Assembly: GCA_021787595.1 (NCBI GenBank)
Contig: JAJYLQ010000006.1
Span: forward strand, 114,576-178,575
DNA from: Chloroflexota bacterium
GTDB taxonomy: Bacteria; Chloroflexota; Anaerolineae; Anaerolineales; Villigracilaceae
Direction: 5' to 3'
Length of the DNA: 64,000 nt
The notes below the pieces were generated by a model. The model had not been told where the DNA came from. It was given only the letters and a program-made list of their open reading frames with translations, and made no database searches. Shown here in pieces: positions 1 to 8,126 of this stretch (its first letter is position 1; the number at the start of each line of letters is the position of its first letter). Both the position numbers and the translations under genes were made by a program.

Positions 1-2625
1 CCACTCCTCCACATTCAGCTTTTCTGCTTTGTGCAGGATTTCATCGGGTATGCCAATCTTGCCGATATCATGCAGAAGCCCTCCCCAGCGGAGGCGCATC
101 AAATCCTCCTCGGTGATGCCCAGTTTCCTTGCAAGTTCGAGGCTCATTTCGGTCACGCGCCGGGTATGGCCCTCGGTTTCCTTGTCCCGCAGATCCATGG
201 CGCGCGACCAGCCTTCGATGGTGGCATCGTACGCCAAAGTCAGTTCATGGTTTGTGCGCTGCAAGTTCTCGAAGAGTTCGATGTTGTCCACGGCGATGGC
301 CGCCTGCTGGGCCAGGGTTTCCAGAAAATCGAGCCACTCCGGCTCCGGGTGAAGATGCGACCGGTGGAAAATTTCCATCACACCTTTGATGTGGCCCCGG
401 GCGATCAACGGCACACAATAATAACTTACGAAACCTTCGAAGGCTACGAGATGATCGAAAACCAGAATGCCGCTTTTTACTTTCAAATCATCCACATGAA
501 TTTTGCGCCGTTCCATCGCTGCCCGCCCGGCATGGCCCTCACCCAGACGAATAGGGACCCTTTCAATGTCCTGTGTGGCGAACCCGTGCCCCGCGCGGAA
601 TTCCAGCACGTTCGAAATTGGATTGAAAACCAGGATGTCTGCCGCATCCACCTGCAATTGGCCGGCGACCTGGGTGAGCAGCATACCCAAACTGATCTTC
701 AGGTCAAAATTGGACGTAATGATCTGATCTATGCTTTTCAAGGTGGTCAAGCGTTCAAGCTGCCGATGGATTCTTTCTTCGGCCCGTTTATGCTCCGTGA
801 TGTCGTGCGTCATGCTGATAATGTGAGGCGCGCCGTTAAGTTCGATCACTGCCGCTGACATCAACCCGTATTTTATATCCCCGTCTTTCGTGCGGAATCG
901 CGCCTCGAAGCCATTGGCTTCCCCGTTTTTCCTCAGCTCCTCCACCAGCCTTTTTCTATCCTCCGGGCTTTCCCAGATTTGCAAATCAAGCGATGTTTTT
1001 CCCAGCACATCATTTTCCGCATAGCCCGTGGTTTGAGTAAATCCCCTGTTGATCGAGACGTACATTCCGTCCTCGAGGCGGTTGATGTTGATCGAATCCG
1101 GGCTGGTCATGAAGGCCTTTCGGAACTTTTCCTCGCTTTCCCGCAGCTTTTCCTCCGCCTGCCTGCGTTCGGTAATATCCTCGATATGGCCCTCGTAATA
1201 TAACAAGTTTCCCTGTTCGTCGCACACCGCGCGCGCGTTTTCAGAAACCCACATCGTTCCGCCATCCTTGCGCCGGACTTGATACTCGAATCCATATACC
1301 TGACCATCCTGCCGCATAAGTTGGGTGAATTCGTCGCGGCGGCGAGGGTCGGCATAAATCTGACTGGAGATTTCCTGGATGCTCGAAATCAACTCCTCAG
1401 GCGATTCATAACCCCACATGTGCGCCAGCGCGGGATTTGCAGTAAGGAATTTTCCTTCGAGCGTGGATTGGAAAATCCCTTCGATGGATTCGCTGAAGAT
1501 CGTGCGGTATTTTTCCTCCGCTTTTTGCAGGGCATCGTTCGTTTTTCTGTGTTCGGCAATATCTTTCTGGGCTGCCTCGTAGAGGCGGGCATTTTGCAGG
1601 GCAATCGCAGCTTGATTCGCAAAGGCTGCAATGGCTGGGTTATCAGCTTCCGTGAGATCCCGGCCCGTGATCGCCAGAATGCCGAAGGTTTCATCTTCTG
1701 TCGCCAATGGCGCAAACGTGGACGGCCCCACCTTTATAATGTCGCGGATGATCGGCGCCAATCCATGCAGTTTTTCCGGCAGGGTTTCTTCGATGAGTTG
1801 GCTGACGTTCTGAAAATGCAGGGCTTTACCGCTCGATAATAATCGCTGGTAAATGCCGTTTGGGCGCAGCGAGAACCGGTAGCCGTGTTGAGATATGCCG
1901 GTCAATTTTTCGACTTTGCGTATCAGGCTTAATCGGTAATCCGTGTATATCAGGCTCAACTCGTATTCCCCGGTGGCTTCGAACAATGATGTGTTGTAAC
2001 CCAGCTGGGAACACTGCTCTTGGATGGCGCGGTAAACCTCTTCCATTGCATGGGCGCGTTGAATATTTTGAGATGCATTGTTCAGGGCCAACAGGATGCG
2101 GTGGGCATGGGAGGTTTGCTCCAATGAATGCTGCAGCGTATGTTCAGCGCGCTTGCATTCGGTGATATCTTGCGCTGTTCCCCGCAATCCTGTAATTTGG
2201 CCGTTCGCGTCGCGCCTGGCTTCGCCGCGCGCCGCGATCCATCTGCTGGTTCCGTCCGCCCGAATCTGTTCCAGGTCCAGCGCGTACGGCTCACCGGTTT
2301 CCAGGCACTTTTTGACTGCCGCATCCAGCCGTGCGGCACTCTCGGGCGCATAGGCTTTCAGGTGTTCCTCATATCCCGGCGGAGGCTGGCCGGGATCAAA
2401 ACCATGAATGCGATAATACTCTTCAGACCAGGAAATTTCATCGCTGCCTGCATCCCAGCTCCAGCTTCCGAACCGGGCCACGCGCTGCGCTTCCCTGAGT
2501 TCCGCCTCGCTCCTGCGGAGCGATTCCTCCATTTGCCTTTGCCTTCCGGCGCGGCGCGTAACGTTTTGTCCTGCCGTTTTGCGCGATTTGGTTTTGGCTG
2601 GTATCTTTCCGGGCTTTGAAACCAT
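1..2625 (-). CDS. PAS/GAF multi-sensor HD-GYP phosphodiesterase (3' end outside window)
   Basis: This is a predicted cytoplasmic sensor that hydrolyses cyclic di-GMP. The 875 codons seen read PAS_3 (about 45-160), GAF (about 185-330), two PAS domains (about 350-600), a second GAF (about 620-780), then the start of an HD-GYP domain with HDIGKIGIPDEIL. PAS repeats end in the usual DITE linker motifs. The protein runs off the left edge, so the GYP part is not seen. The ATG at 2625 has GGAG seven bases upstream, and an in-frame TAG lies just before it, so the start is secure. No transmembrane segment or receiver domain is visible. It follows a diguanylate cyclase gene 65 bp upstream on the same strand, suggesting an operon pairing c-di-GMP synthesis and breakdown. 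Confidence 0.9.
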   Translation of the reverse strand, partial: MVSKPGKIPAKTKSRKTAGQNVTRRAGRQRQMEESLRRSEAELREAQRVARFGSWSWDAGSDEISWSEEYYRIHGFDPGQPPPGYEEHLKAYAPESAARLDAAVKKCLETGEPYALDLEQIRADGTSRWIAARGEARRDANGQITGLRGTAQDITECKRAEHTLQHSLEQTSHAHRILLALNNASQNIQRAHAMEEVYRAIQEQCSQLGYNTSLFEATGEYELSLIYTDYRLSLIRKVEKLTGISQHGYRFSLRPNGIYQRLLSSGKALHFQNVSQLIEETLPEKLHGLAPIIRDIIKVGPSTFAPLATEDETFGILAITGRDLTEADNPAIAAFANQAAIALQNARLYEAAQKDIAEHRKTNDALQKAEEKYRTIFSESIEGIFQSTLEGKFLTANPALAHMWGYESPEELISSIQEISSQIYADPRRRDEFTQLMRQDGQVYGFEYQVRRKDGGTMWVSENARAVCDEQGNLLYYEGHIEDITERRQAEEKLRESEEKFRKAFMTSPDSININRLEDGMYVSINRGFTQTTGYAENDVLGKTSLDLQIWESPEDRKRLVEELRKNGEANGFEARFRTKDGDIKYGLMSAAVIELNGAPHIISMTHDITEHKRAEERIHRQLERLTTLKSIDQIITSNFDLKISLGMLLTQVAGQLQVDAADILVFNPISNVLEFRAGHGFATQDIERVPIRLGEGHAGRAAMERRKIHVDDLKVKSGILVFDHLVAFEGFVSYYCVPLIARGHIKGVMEIFHRSHLHPEPEWLDFLETLAQQAAIAVDNIELFENLQRTNHELTLAYDATIEGWSRAMDLRDKETEGHTRRVTEMSLELARKLGITEEDLMRLRWGGLLHDIGKIGIPDEILHKAEKLNVEEW

Positions 2626-2690
2626 GATTTGACTCCGCTGCTATCTCCGATAAAGTGCCGAATTCTGCCTCGCTGATGTTTTTGGCGACA

Positions 2691-3596
2691 TCACTCTTTG
2701 CGCTTTGTTCTCTCGACTTTATACGTCGAGAAACGGACATTGTTCTTCGTGCTGTTCTTGACCGCGTACATTATCTTATCGGCCATTTCGATCAGGTCTT
2801 CGGACGAATTCGGCGCGGCCTCGCAGGTCAGTGCGCCCATGCTGAATGTGATCGGCCAGTTGTTGCGCCGCATCTTTGCCGTGAGATCGTTGCTTAGCTT
2901 CGAAATGACCACCTCGGCGGCGGATTGATCGGTGCACGGCAGCAGCAGGGCGAATTCGTCCCCGCCCAAGCGCGCAGTGATGTCGCTGCTGCGTAACTGC
3001 CGCTTTAGCTCGCTTGCGATAAAGCGGATGACGTTGTCCCCGGCCCGGTGTCCGAACCGGTCGTTGACCGTCTTGAAGTTGTCAACATCAATGAAAACCA
3101 GCGTAAAGGGATGCGGATACCGGCGCAGCCGTTCGACTTCCATTTCGAGCAGTTCGTTGAAATAGCGGGTGTTCACCGCGCCCGAAATGAAATCGGTACG
3201 GGCCAATACCTGCTGCATTTCCTGCGATCTGCGTAACTTGGAAACCAGATATACGCCGACGAGAAAGAATGCAAGCCGGACAGCCGTATTCCAGGCGTAA
3301 AGGATGGGACGCGAGTAGCTGTGTCCCGAGCCGATGGCTGCAGCCAGCCAAAGGACTGCGCTGAGGAGCGACATCGCAAATCCAAAATTCTGATCCGCAA
3401 ACCATGTCGCCAGGGCAATTGGAATCAAATAGAACATGGAAAGGTTGACTTCGTATCCCACTGCATAATCTGCCAGCCCCACCAGGCAGATCAGAAGAAA
3501 ACCCGCCGTTTCCCAGAAAAGCCGACTTCGCTTCGCCAAAGCTTTAACGATCCTATCCACTCCGGCCAATTTTATATCATCTTCCGCTATTGGCAT
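2691..3596 (-). CDS. Membrane-anchored GGDEF diguanylate cyclase
   Basis: Predicted to make cyclic di-GMP from two GTP. Several hydrophobic segments occupy the first half (a module of about four helices, ending SKLRRSQEM), followed by a GGDEF domain with an intact signature (TARLGGDEFALLLP). The usual DxLTGL lead-in is degenerate (TDFISGAVN). No RxxD inhibitory site is evident before GGDEF. An upstream ATG at 3677 lies inside an 18-bp perfect inverted repeat, so the start at 3596 (MPIAEDD) is preferred, but neither start has a strong Shine-Dalgarno sequence. It lies directly upstream of the HD-GYP sensor gene. Confidence 0.88.
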   Translation of the reverse strand: MPIAEDDIKLAGVDRIVKALAKRSRLFWETAGFLLICLVGLADYAVGYEVNLSMFYLIPIALATWFADQNFGFAMSLLSAVLWLAAAIGSGHSYSRPILYAWNTAVRLAFFLVGVYLVSKLRRSQEMQQVLARTDFISGAVNTRYFNELLEMEVERLRRYPHPFTLVFIDVDNFKTVNDRFGHRAGDNVIRFIASELKRQLRSSDITARLGGDEFALLLPCTDQSAAEVVISKLSNDLTAKMRRNNWPITFSMGALTCEAAPNSSEDLIEMADKIMYAVKNSTKNNVRFSTYKVERTKRKE

Positions 3597-3655
3597 ATTG
3601 CTGGAAACATGCAGCTTTGAAAGCCTTTGTGCATCCGGTAGTGGTGTTGTGATAA

Positions 3656-3692
3656 GCGACGTAGTGCAAGATGGCATCTTGCACTACGTCGC
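3656..3692. repeat. Perfect 18-bp inverted repeat
   Basis: The two arms are GCGACGTAGTGCAAGATG and its exact reverse complement, separated by one base. It lies between divergent genes and contains an upstream in-frame ATG of the diguanylate cyclase gene. It resembles a dispersed REP-type palindrome rather than a terminator, because no T-run follows on either strand. Confidence 0.8.
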
Positions 3693-3787
3693 ATCCTTGC
3701 AATTTGGTTGGGGAACGAACTTCGTGGCTTGACAGACGAATCCAACATCCGCTCTGAGAAAGCGCACAGAGCCCGCCTCTTTCTGTC

Positions 3788-3816
3788 TTGACATTCGTTC
3801 CAACTCACTGGATAAT
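3788..3816 (+). promoter_or_regulatory. Sigma-70-type promoter for the SAM hydrolase gene
   Basis: TTGACA at 3788-3793 and GATAAT at 3811-3816 are separated by 17 bp, about 20 bp ahead of a good ribosome binding site (AGGAG) and the ATG at 3835. Confidence 0.7.
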
Positions 3817-3834
3817 ACCCTCCAGGAGAATCGC

Positions 3835-4635
3835 ATGACAGTCATCACGCTTATGACCGATTTTGGCATCAAAGATGGAAACGTGGGTGTGATGAAAGGC
3901 GTCATCTGGAGGATTTGCCCATCCACACAAATCGCAGACCTCAGTCACATGGTGGGACCGCAAAACGTCCGCGAAGCGGCACTGGTCCTGCTTCGCTCCG
4001 CGCCGTATTTTCCAAAGGGAACTGTGCATGTCGTCGTTGTTGATCCGGGCGTCGGGACACGTCGGCGGCCCATGGCAGCGCGCATCGGCGATTGGTATTA
4101 CGTTGGACCCGATAATGGAATCATCACGCTCCTGCTCGAACGCGCGGAACGGGAAGGCTGGCGCTGTGAATTCGTCCAGCTGGATAGAATTAAATATTGG
4201 CTGCCAGACGTGAGCTTTGTCTTTCACGGACGCGATATCTTTGCCCCGGTCGCCGCGCATCTGGCCGGCGGCGTTCCTCTATCGGACCTCGGGACGCCTT
4301 TCTCCGACCCGGAGCGACTCCAACTTCCGAAGCCGATCCAGACCAAAGATGGCTGGCGCGGCGAGGTGATTCACATTGACCATTTTGGCAATGCAGCCTC
4401 GAACATTCGCGCGGAGAATTTGGGCGAGGCCGTCGAGCAAAAAGGACAGATCGTCGTCCGCTTGAATGGTGCAGAAATCAAAGGCATGGTCAACACGTTT
4501 GGCGAGCGTCCGGTGGGTGATTTGGTCGCGCTGCTTGGCAGCACGGGAAATTTGATCGTCTCGGTTGTCAACGGCAACGCGGCGAGCCGGTTGGGTGTTA
4601 AAGTCGGTGACACGATTGAAGCAATAATTTCATGA
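3835..4635 (+). CDS. S-adenosyl-L-methionine hydrolase (adenosine-forming), DUF62 family
   Basis: Family members cleave SAM to adenosine and methionine; related chlorinases and fluorinases use halide instead of water. The 266-residue length is normal. Visible family motifs are TLMTDFG at the N-terminus, VVDPGVGT, YVGPDNGI, HGRDIFAPVAAHLA, and the C-terminal barrel motif HIDHFGNAASNI. The extra loop of the fluorinases is not apparent, so the hydrolase role is favoured. It is monocistronic with its own promoter and AGGAG site; the next gene downstream is a deletion remnant. Confidence 0.93.
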   Translation: MTVITLMTDFGIKDGNVGVMKGVIWRICPSTQIADLSHMVGPQNVREAALVLLRSAPYFPKGTVHVVVVDPGVGTRRRPMAARIGDWYYVGPDNGIITLLLERAEREGWRCEFVQLDRIKYWLPDVSFVFHGRDIFAPVAAHLAGGVPLSDLGTPFSDPERLQLPKPIQTKDGWRGEVIHIDHFGNAASNIRAENLGEAVEQKGQIVVRLNGAEIKGMVNTFGERPVGDLVALLGSTGNLIVSVVNGNAASRLGVKVGDTIEAIIS

Positions 4636-4642
4636 TGTTCTT

Positions 4643-4703
4643 GTAGGGGCGCAGCGAGACGTTCTTTCTTCAAACTCGCGCGAATATTCTGCTGCGCCCC
4701 TAC
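4643..4703. repeat. Inverted repeat with GTAGGGGCGCAGC arms
   Basis: The arms GTAGGGGCGCAGC (4643-4655) and GCTGCGCCCCTAC (4691-4703) enclose about 35 bp. It lies directly after the SAM hydrolase stop and may act as a transcription barrier. It has the look of a dispersed palindromic element. Confidence 0.7.
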
Positions 4704-4714
4704 TGCGATGACAT

Positions 4715-5157
4715 TTGATTACTATGACCGAAGCGCCTCTCATCGTAGAAAAACTTTCCTTCCGTTATCGCGACCGTCAGAGCCTCGCGATTGACCATAT
4801 TTCATTCACCGCAAACGCCGGCGAAATCCTGTTGATTGCCGGAGCCAGCGGGCGCGCGGCTACGAACTCGAAAAGATCAGCGGCGGACTTATCGAACAGG
4901 TCCGCAAGCTGGGACCGCTGATGGTTCCGGTGACGATCCATGCCATCATCGGCAGCGAAGACATCATAGATGCGATGGACTTGCGCGCCTTTGGCGCGGG
5001 CCCGCGCACGTGGCTCGACCAGTTGACGTATCATCGCCGCGACCGCCTTTTGATCGCGTTCGGCGTTTTACTCCTGGTATCGTCGCTGATTATCGGTTTC
5101 TTTGGATATGGAAAATTTTGGGTTCCGCCTGAACTGCTCAGGCTGGCAGGCGGATAA
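4715..5157 (+). pseudogene. Deletion scar of an ECF-type transporter: EcfA N-terminus joined to EcfT C-terminus
   Basis: The first 40 or so codons match the N-terminus of an energy-coupling ABC ATPase (EKLSFRYRDRQSLAIDHISF, then AGEILLIAGASG, the start of Walker A). At about 4850, inside Walker A, the reading frame switches. The next open frame encodes the C-terminal third of an EcfT-type transmembrane protein: RARGYELEKISGGLIEQV, then LGPLMVPVTIHAIIGSEDI, then AMDLRAFGAG, and a final membrane helix ending at 5157. The rest of EcfA, any second ATPase and the front of EcfT are missing. One internal deletion, removing roughly 1-2 kb by comparison with typical operons, explains this. No functional transporter can be made. 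Confidence 0.8.
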
Positions 5158-5200
5158 ACGAACTGCGATGCTTTCAGCGTCGCAGTTTTGTTTTACCAAT

Positions 5201-5301
5201 ATGTCGTTGCGAGCGAAGCGAAGCAATCTCCTGTTTGAAGGTCAGATAAGATTGCCACACCGCCTAAGCGCCCTTCGGGCGTCGGCGGTTCGCAATGACA
5301 T
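5201..5301. repeat. TGTCGTTGCGAG palindromic repeat, copy 1
   Basis: Begins TGTCGTTGCGAGCGAAGCG and GAAGCAATCTC, ends with AAGATTGC and CGCAATGACA, so both halves are imperfect reverse complements. Copies of the same family lie at 27741-27830 and 34591-34684. It occupies the gap between the transporter remnant and the DUF1684 gene. Confidence 0.75.
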
Positions 5302-5307
5302 TAGCCT

Positions 5308-6132
5308 CTAATGATGTCCCGAATACATCTCGCCGGCTTCGATGGCCGCGTCCAAATAATTTTCGCGCGGCGCGAACGAACATGTCGCGTAATCGGTGAA
5401 CGCACAGGGCGGATTGTACGCCTTGTTGAAGTCCACGAAGACCTTGCCGCTCTGGATCGAATCGGTGTAAAGATAACGGCTGGATGGATAGGTCGTCTTG
5501 TTGTTGGTCAAATCCTTGAATTGAATGTAAAGCCGGTGATCGGGTTCTTCCGTGACCAATATTTTGAGCGTTCGCCCGGCGATTGGAAAGATTAATTCGC
5601 CGTCCATTTTTTCGTCGAGGATCGCACCCAGGATATCGGGCATCTGAACGATCTTGGGCGATGGATAACGGTTGTAGGCCGCGGGGATGCGATATTCCTC
5701 CTTGACGGGATACCACTCGCGGGGCGGAAAGGTGCGGCGTTGTTCGCGCGTGTTGTCCCATAGACGAATCCCCACGCCCTTCGAGCGGCGGACCACCACC
5801 ATCCGCATTTCGTCCATCGTGATGAAGCTCGGCACATCTTCCTGATCCGCGTCGAGCAGGGCGGATTTTGTTTCCACGCCGTTGACTTCGACTGCGCGCT
5901 CGGTATTCACGTGGAGCGTGACGTTGTTGCCGTCGAACTCAAAGCGTCCGAGCTGCTTCGGCGCACGCGATGGCAGGACGATATCGCATTCGGGATCGGA
6001 GCCGATGGTGTTCGTGCCTTTGCGCAGCCACGACAAACCCGCCAGCGCCAGCCAGCCATTTTCGCGGCGCAGATTGGTATCCACTTCCCTGCGCCACTTC
6101 AGGACGCTGTTGATATATTCTTCATTGGGCAT
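5308..6132 (-). CDS. DUF1684 family protein
   Basis: This conserved bacterial family has unknown biochemical function. The product is 274 residues from MPNEEYINSV. Recognisable family features are the N-terminal WRREVDTNLRRENGWLALAG, an FHA-like GSDPECDIVLP stretch, and the C-terminal block YNPPCAFTDYATCSFAPREN. The last block is the most conserved part of the family and may bind a ligand or metal (inference). A longer reading frame reaches 6228, but its first 32 residues look unrelated, so the ATG at 6132 is chosen. No signal peptide or transmembrane helix is apparent, suggesting a cytoplasmic protein. Confidence 0.85.
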   Translation of the reverse strand: MPNEEYINSVLKWRREVDTNLRRENGWLALAGLSWLRKGTNTIGSDPECDIVLPSRAPKQLGRFEFDGNNVTLHVNTERAVEVNGVETKSALLDADQEDVPSFITMDEMRMVVVRRSKGVGIRLWDNTREQRRTFPPREWYPVKEEYRIPAAYNRYPSPKIVQMPDILGAILDEKMDGELIFPIAGRTLKILVTEEPDHRLYIQFKDLTNNKTTYPSSRYLYTDSIQSGKVFVDFNKAYNPPCAFTDYATCSFAPRENYLDAAIEAGEMYSGHH

Positions 6133-6243
6133 GAGCGGAATTATACATGATACACAGGTTTTGCGGATTTGCAGTTTTGTTATACAACAGACATCATTGG
6201 AAACGGGAAGATCATCCGCGAAGAACACGAAGTTTCACGAAAA

Positions 6244-6354
6244 AGCGAATGGGACTTCGCGGATAAAAAAATAATTCCGATAACGTCCAGCGATCTCATG
6301 TCATCGCTGGCGGTTGGGATCAACGGCGCGTGGGGATCGGGAAAGACTCAGTAA
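6244..6354 (+). pseudogene. Possible remnant of a KAP-type P-loop NTPase
   Basis: A short open frame ends in SSLAVGINGAWGSGKT, which matches the Walker A region of KAP-family NTPases (IGINGxWGSGKT). It stops two codons later, overlapping the 3' end of the convergent SDR gene by seven bases. Upstream residues (DFADKKIIPITSSDL) could be a shortened version of the usual pre-P-loop segment. Nothing downstream of the P-loop remains. If real, it is a decayed N-terminal fragment; a chance match in non-coding DNA is possible. Confidence 0.35.
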
Positions 6355-7247
6355 CGCGCGCCGCGGAACAAATTCTCAAGTGCTTTTTCGAGCGCCGGAT
6401 ATTGAAATGGATAACCGGCTTCCAACAATCGTTTTGGCTGGGCATGGCGGCCTTCGAGAATCAAAACGCTCATCCCACCCAGCGCGGCGCGCATCAAAAA
6501 AGCCGGCGTTCGGAACCAATATGGGCGATGCAAAGCTTTTGCAATGCCGCGCATGAAATCCGCATTGGAAGTCGCTTCCGGCGCGACCAAATTATAAGCG
6601 CCGCATGCGTTTTGATCCTCCAGCAAGAATCGCAGCGCACCGACTTGATCTGCGAGGTGAATCCATGGGACGGCCTGTTTGCCATCGCCGAGCGGACCGC
6701 CGGCAAACAATCGCACCGGCAATGCCATCCGCGGAAACAATCCGCCGCGCGCATCGAGCACAACCGCAGTGCGGGCCACAACGCGGCGAACGCCCAGCTC
6801 TTCAACCAGCCGCGTCGCAGCCTCCCATTGGACGGTCAATTGCGCGAGATAATCGCCGGCAGGAGGAGTCGATTCGTCTGCAACGCCACCGCGCAGGCCA
6901 TAATGATTGATGCCGGAGATTTGCAGAAAAACGCCCGGGCGCCGCGTCGATTCTTTTATGGCGGAGGCCAGCGCAAGTCCCGGAAGGACGCGTGAGTCAT
7001 GAAAGCGCTGCTTCTGCCTTCGAGTCCACGGCCAATGGTCGAGGCCGAATCCCGTCAGGTTGACCACCGCGTCCATTTCGCCGACACGAGTGCCCCAGCC
7101 ATTTGTAGTTTGACCGTCCCATTGAATTTCGTTTGGACGCGCGCTGGTTTGGCGCGTCAAAATCCAGACTTCGTGCCCGTCCGCTCGAAGGGATTTTGCC
7201 AGCGCGCTTCCGATGAAACCGGAGCCGCCCGCAATCAAAACTTTCAT
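6348..7247 (-). CDS. TIGR01777 family NAD-dependent epimerase/SDR protein
   Basis: Extended short-chain dehydrogenase-like protein of the SDR39U1/YfcH type, 299 residues, normal length. The N-terminal Rossmann motif is GGSGFIGSALAKSL. Further family landmarks are AVVNLTG, a conserved SRV region (HDSRVLPGLALASAI), SGINHYG and the C-terminal DUF1731-like segment (ALHRPYWFRTPAFLMRAALG). Physiological substrates are unknown for the family. The start overlaps the promoter of the divergent HNH gene, so the two may share control. Confidence 0.92.
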   Translation of the reverse strand: MKVLIAGGSGFIGSALAKSLRADGHEVWILTRQTSARPNEIQWDGQTTNGWGTRVGEMDAVVNLTGFGLDHWPWTRRQKQRFHDSRVLPGLALASAIKESTRRPGVFLQISGINHYGLRGGVADESTPPAGDYLAQLTVQWEAATRLVEELGVRRVVARTAVVLDARGGLFPRMALPVRLFAGGPLGDGKQAVPWIHLADQVGALRFLLEDQNACGAYNLVAPEATSNADFMRGIAKALHRPYWFRTPAFLMRAALGGMSVLILEGRHAQPKRLLEAGYPFQYPALEKALENLFRGARY

Positions 7248-7263
7248 GAGGCTTTCTCCATTA

Positions 7264-7272
7264 TGCTATAAT
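7264..7272 (+). promoter_or_regulatory. Extended -10 promoter element for the HNH gene
   Basis: TGCTATAAT matches the extended -10 consensus TGnTATAAT. A poor -35 (TTTCAT) lies 18 bp upstream, inside the start of the divergent SDR gene. It is 22 bp ahead of the HNH start codon. Confidence 0.65.
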
Positions 7273-7293
7273 CATGCCCAATGTGGAGGCTCT

Positions 7294-7797
7294 ATGCAGG
7301 AGCCTGTATTGGTGCTCAACGCGAATTTCGAACCGATCAACATTTGCACGACGCGGCGAGCCATCGGCCTGATTCTGGGAGGCAAAGCGGAGATGGTGGC
7401 AAATGGCCGCGGCTATATTCATACTGTCAAAGTACTGATCCCGCGCCCCTCTGTGATTCGCCTCGACTTGCAAATCCACCGCCCGCGCCCGCGCATCAAA
7501 CTGACGCGCCGCGAAGTTTTTCGACGGGACAATTATACCTGCCAGTATTGCGGGCGCCGCGACGGCGCACTGACCGTGGATCACGTCATCCCCCGGCATC
7601 AGGGCGGCCTTCACATTTGGACAAACGTCGTGGCGGCCTGCCCCGGCTGCAACCATCACAAAGGCGGGCGCAAACCGGAAGAAGCGCACATGCACCTGCT
7701 CCACATCCCGAAAGAGCCGCCCGCCAGCGCCTGGTATATTTTCGGCAGGCACATCGCAGTAAACCAGGAATGGGAGCGATACATCAACGGCTGGTAA
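7294..7797 (+). CDS. HNH endonuclease family protein
   Basis: A 167-residue protein. The N-terminus (VLVLNANFEPINICTTRRA) is typical of the small stand-alone HNH proteins common in Chloroflexota and cyanobacteria. The HNH core has two zinc CxxC pairs (CQYCGR and CPGCNHHKGGR) around the metal-binding DH of LTVDHVIPRHQGG and the N of WTNVVAACP. The cellular role of this subfamily is not established. The ATG at 7294 follows GGAGG by four bases and an extended -10 promoter, so the longer frame from 7213 is rejected. Confidence 0.92.
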   Translation: MQEPVLVLNANFEPINICTTRRAIGLILGGKAEMVANGRGYIHTVKVLIPRPSVIRLDLQIHRPRPRIKLTRREVFRRDNYTCQYCGRRDGALTVDHVIPRHQGGLHIWTNVVAACPGCNHHKGGRKPEEAHMHLLHIPKEPPASAWYIFGRHIAVNQEWERYINGW

Positions 7798-7812
7798 GCG
7801 GAACGGATCATC

Positions 7813-7844
7813 AAAACGGCGGCGCGAAACGCGTCGCCGTTTTT
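7813..7844 (+). terminator. Rho-independent terminator after the HNH gene
   Basis: Nine-bp stem AAAACGGCG/CGCCGTTTT followed by a T run, 15 bp after the HNH stop codon. Confidence 0.85.
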
Positions 7845-7936
7845 GTTAAATAACCCAATACCCATGCGTTCGTATAAGCCATTTGTCAAATGCCTTAACG
7901 CAAAGACGCGGGGGCGCGAAAAAATCCCCGGGTTAA

Positions 7937-8109
7937 CATTACAGCGCAAAGTTAGAGTTTTGAGGGTTCTGCTCATGGCTTTCCTACCGTTTTCGCCCTC
8001 ATCCCCAACCCTTCCCCCGAATGGGGAAGGGAGTCTCCTCTCCCTTCGGGAGAGGGAAAGGGTGAGGGAGAATTGGCAGGGAACAATTGCTCAACCTTGC
8101 GCTGTAATA
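7937..8109 (+). mobile_element. 173-bp MITE, copy 1 (TTAA target duplication)
   Basis: Non-autonomous element with terminal inverted repeats CATTACAGCGCAA and TATTACAGCGCAA, flanked by TTAA at 7933-7936 and 8110-8113. Its interior holds G/C-rich sub-palindromes around CCTTCCCC/GGGGAAGG and CTCTCCC/GGGAGAG. Same orientation and exactly the same length as the copies at 25798 and 32497. Any short ORF drawn through it (FLPFSPSSPTLPPNGEG) is not a real gene. Confidence 0.92.
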
Positions 8110-8126
8110 TTAAACAATGCGGTGAA

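Noticed and set aside
1..858. Plus-strand ORF of 275 codons at the left edge
   Set aside because: It is the antisense shadow of the PAS/GAF/HD-GYP gene and has no recognisable domain.
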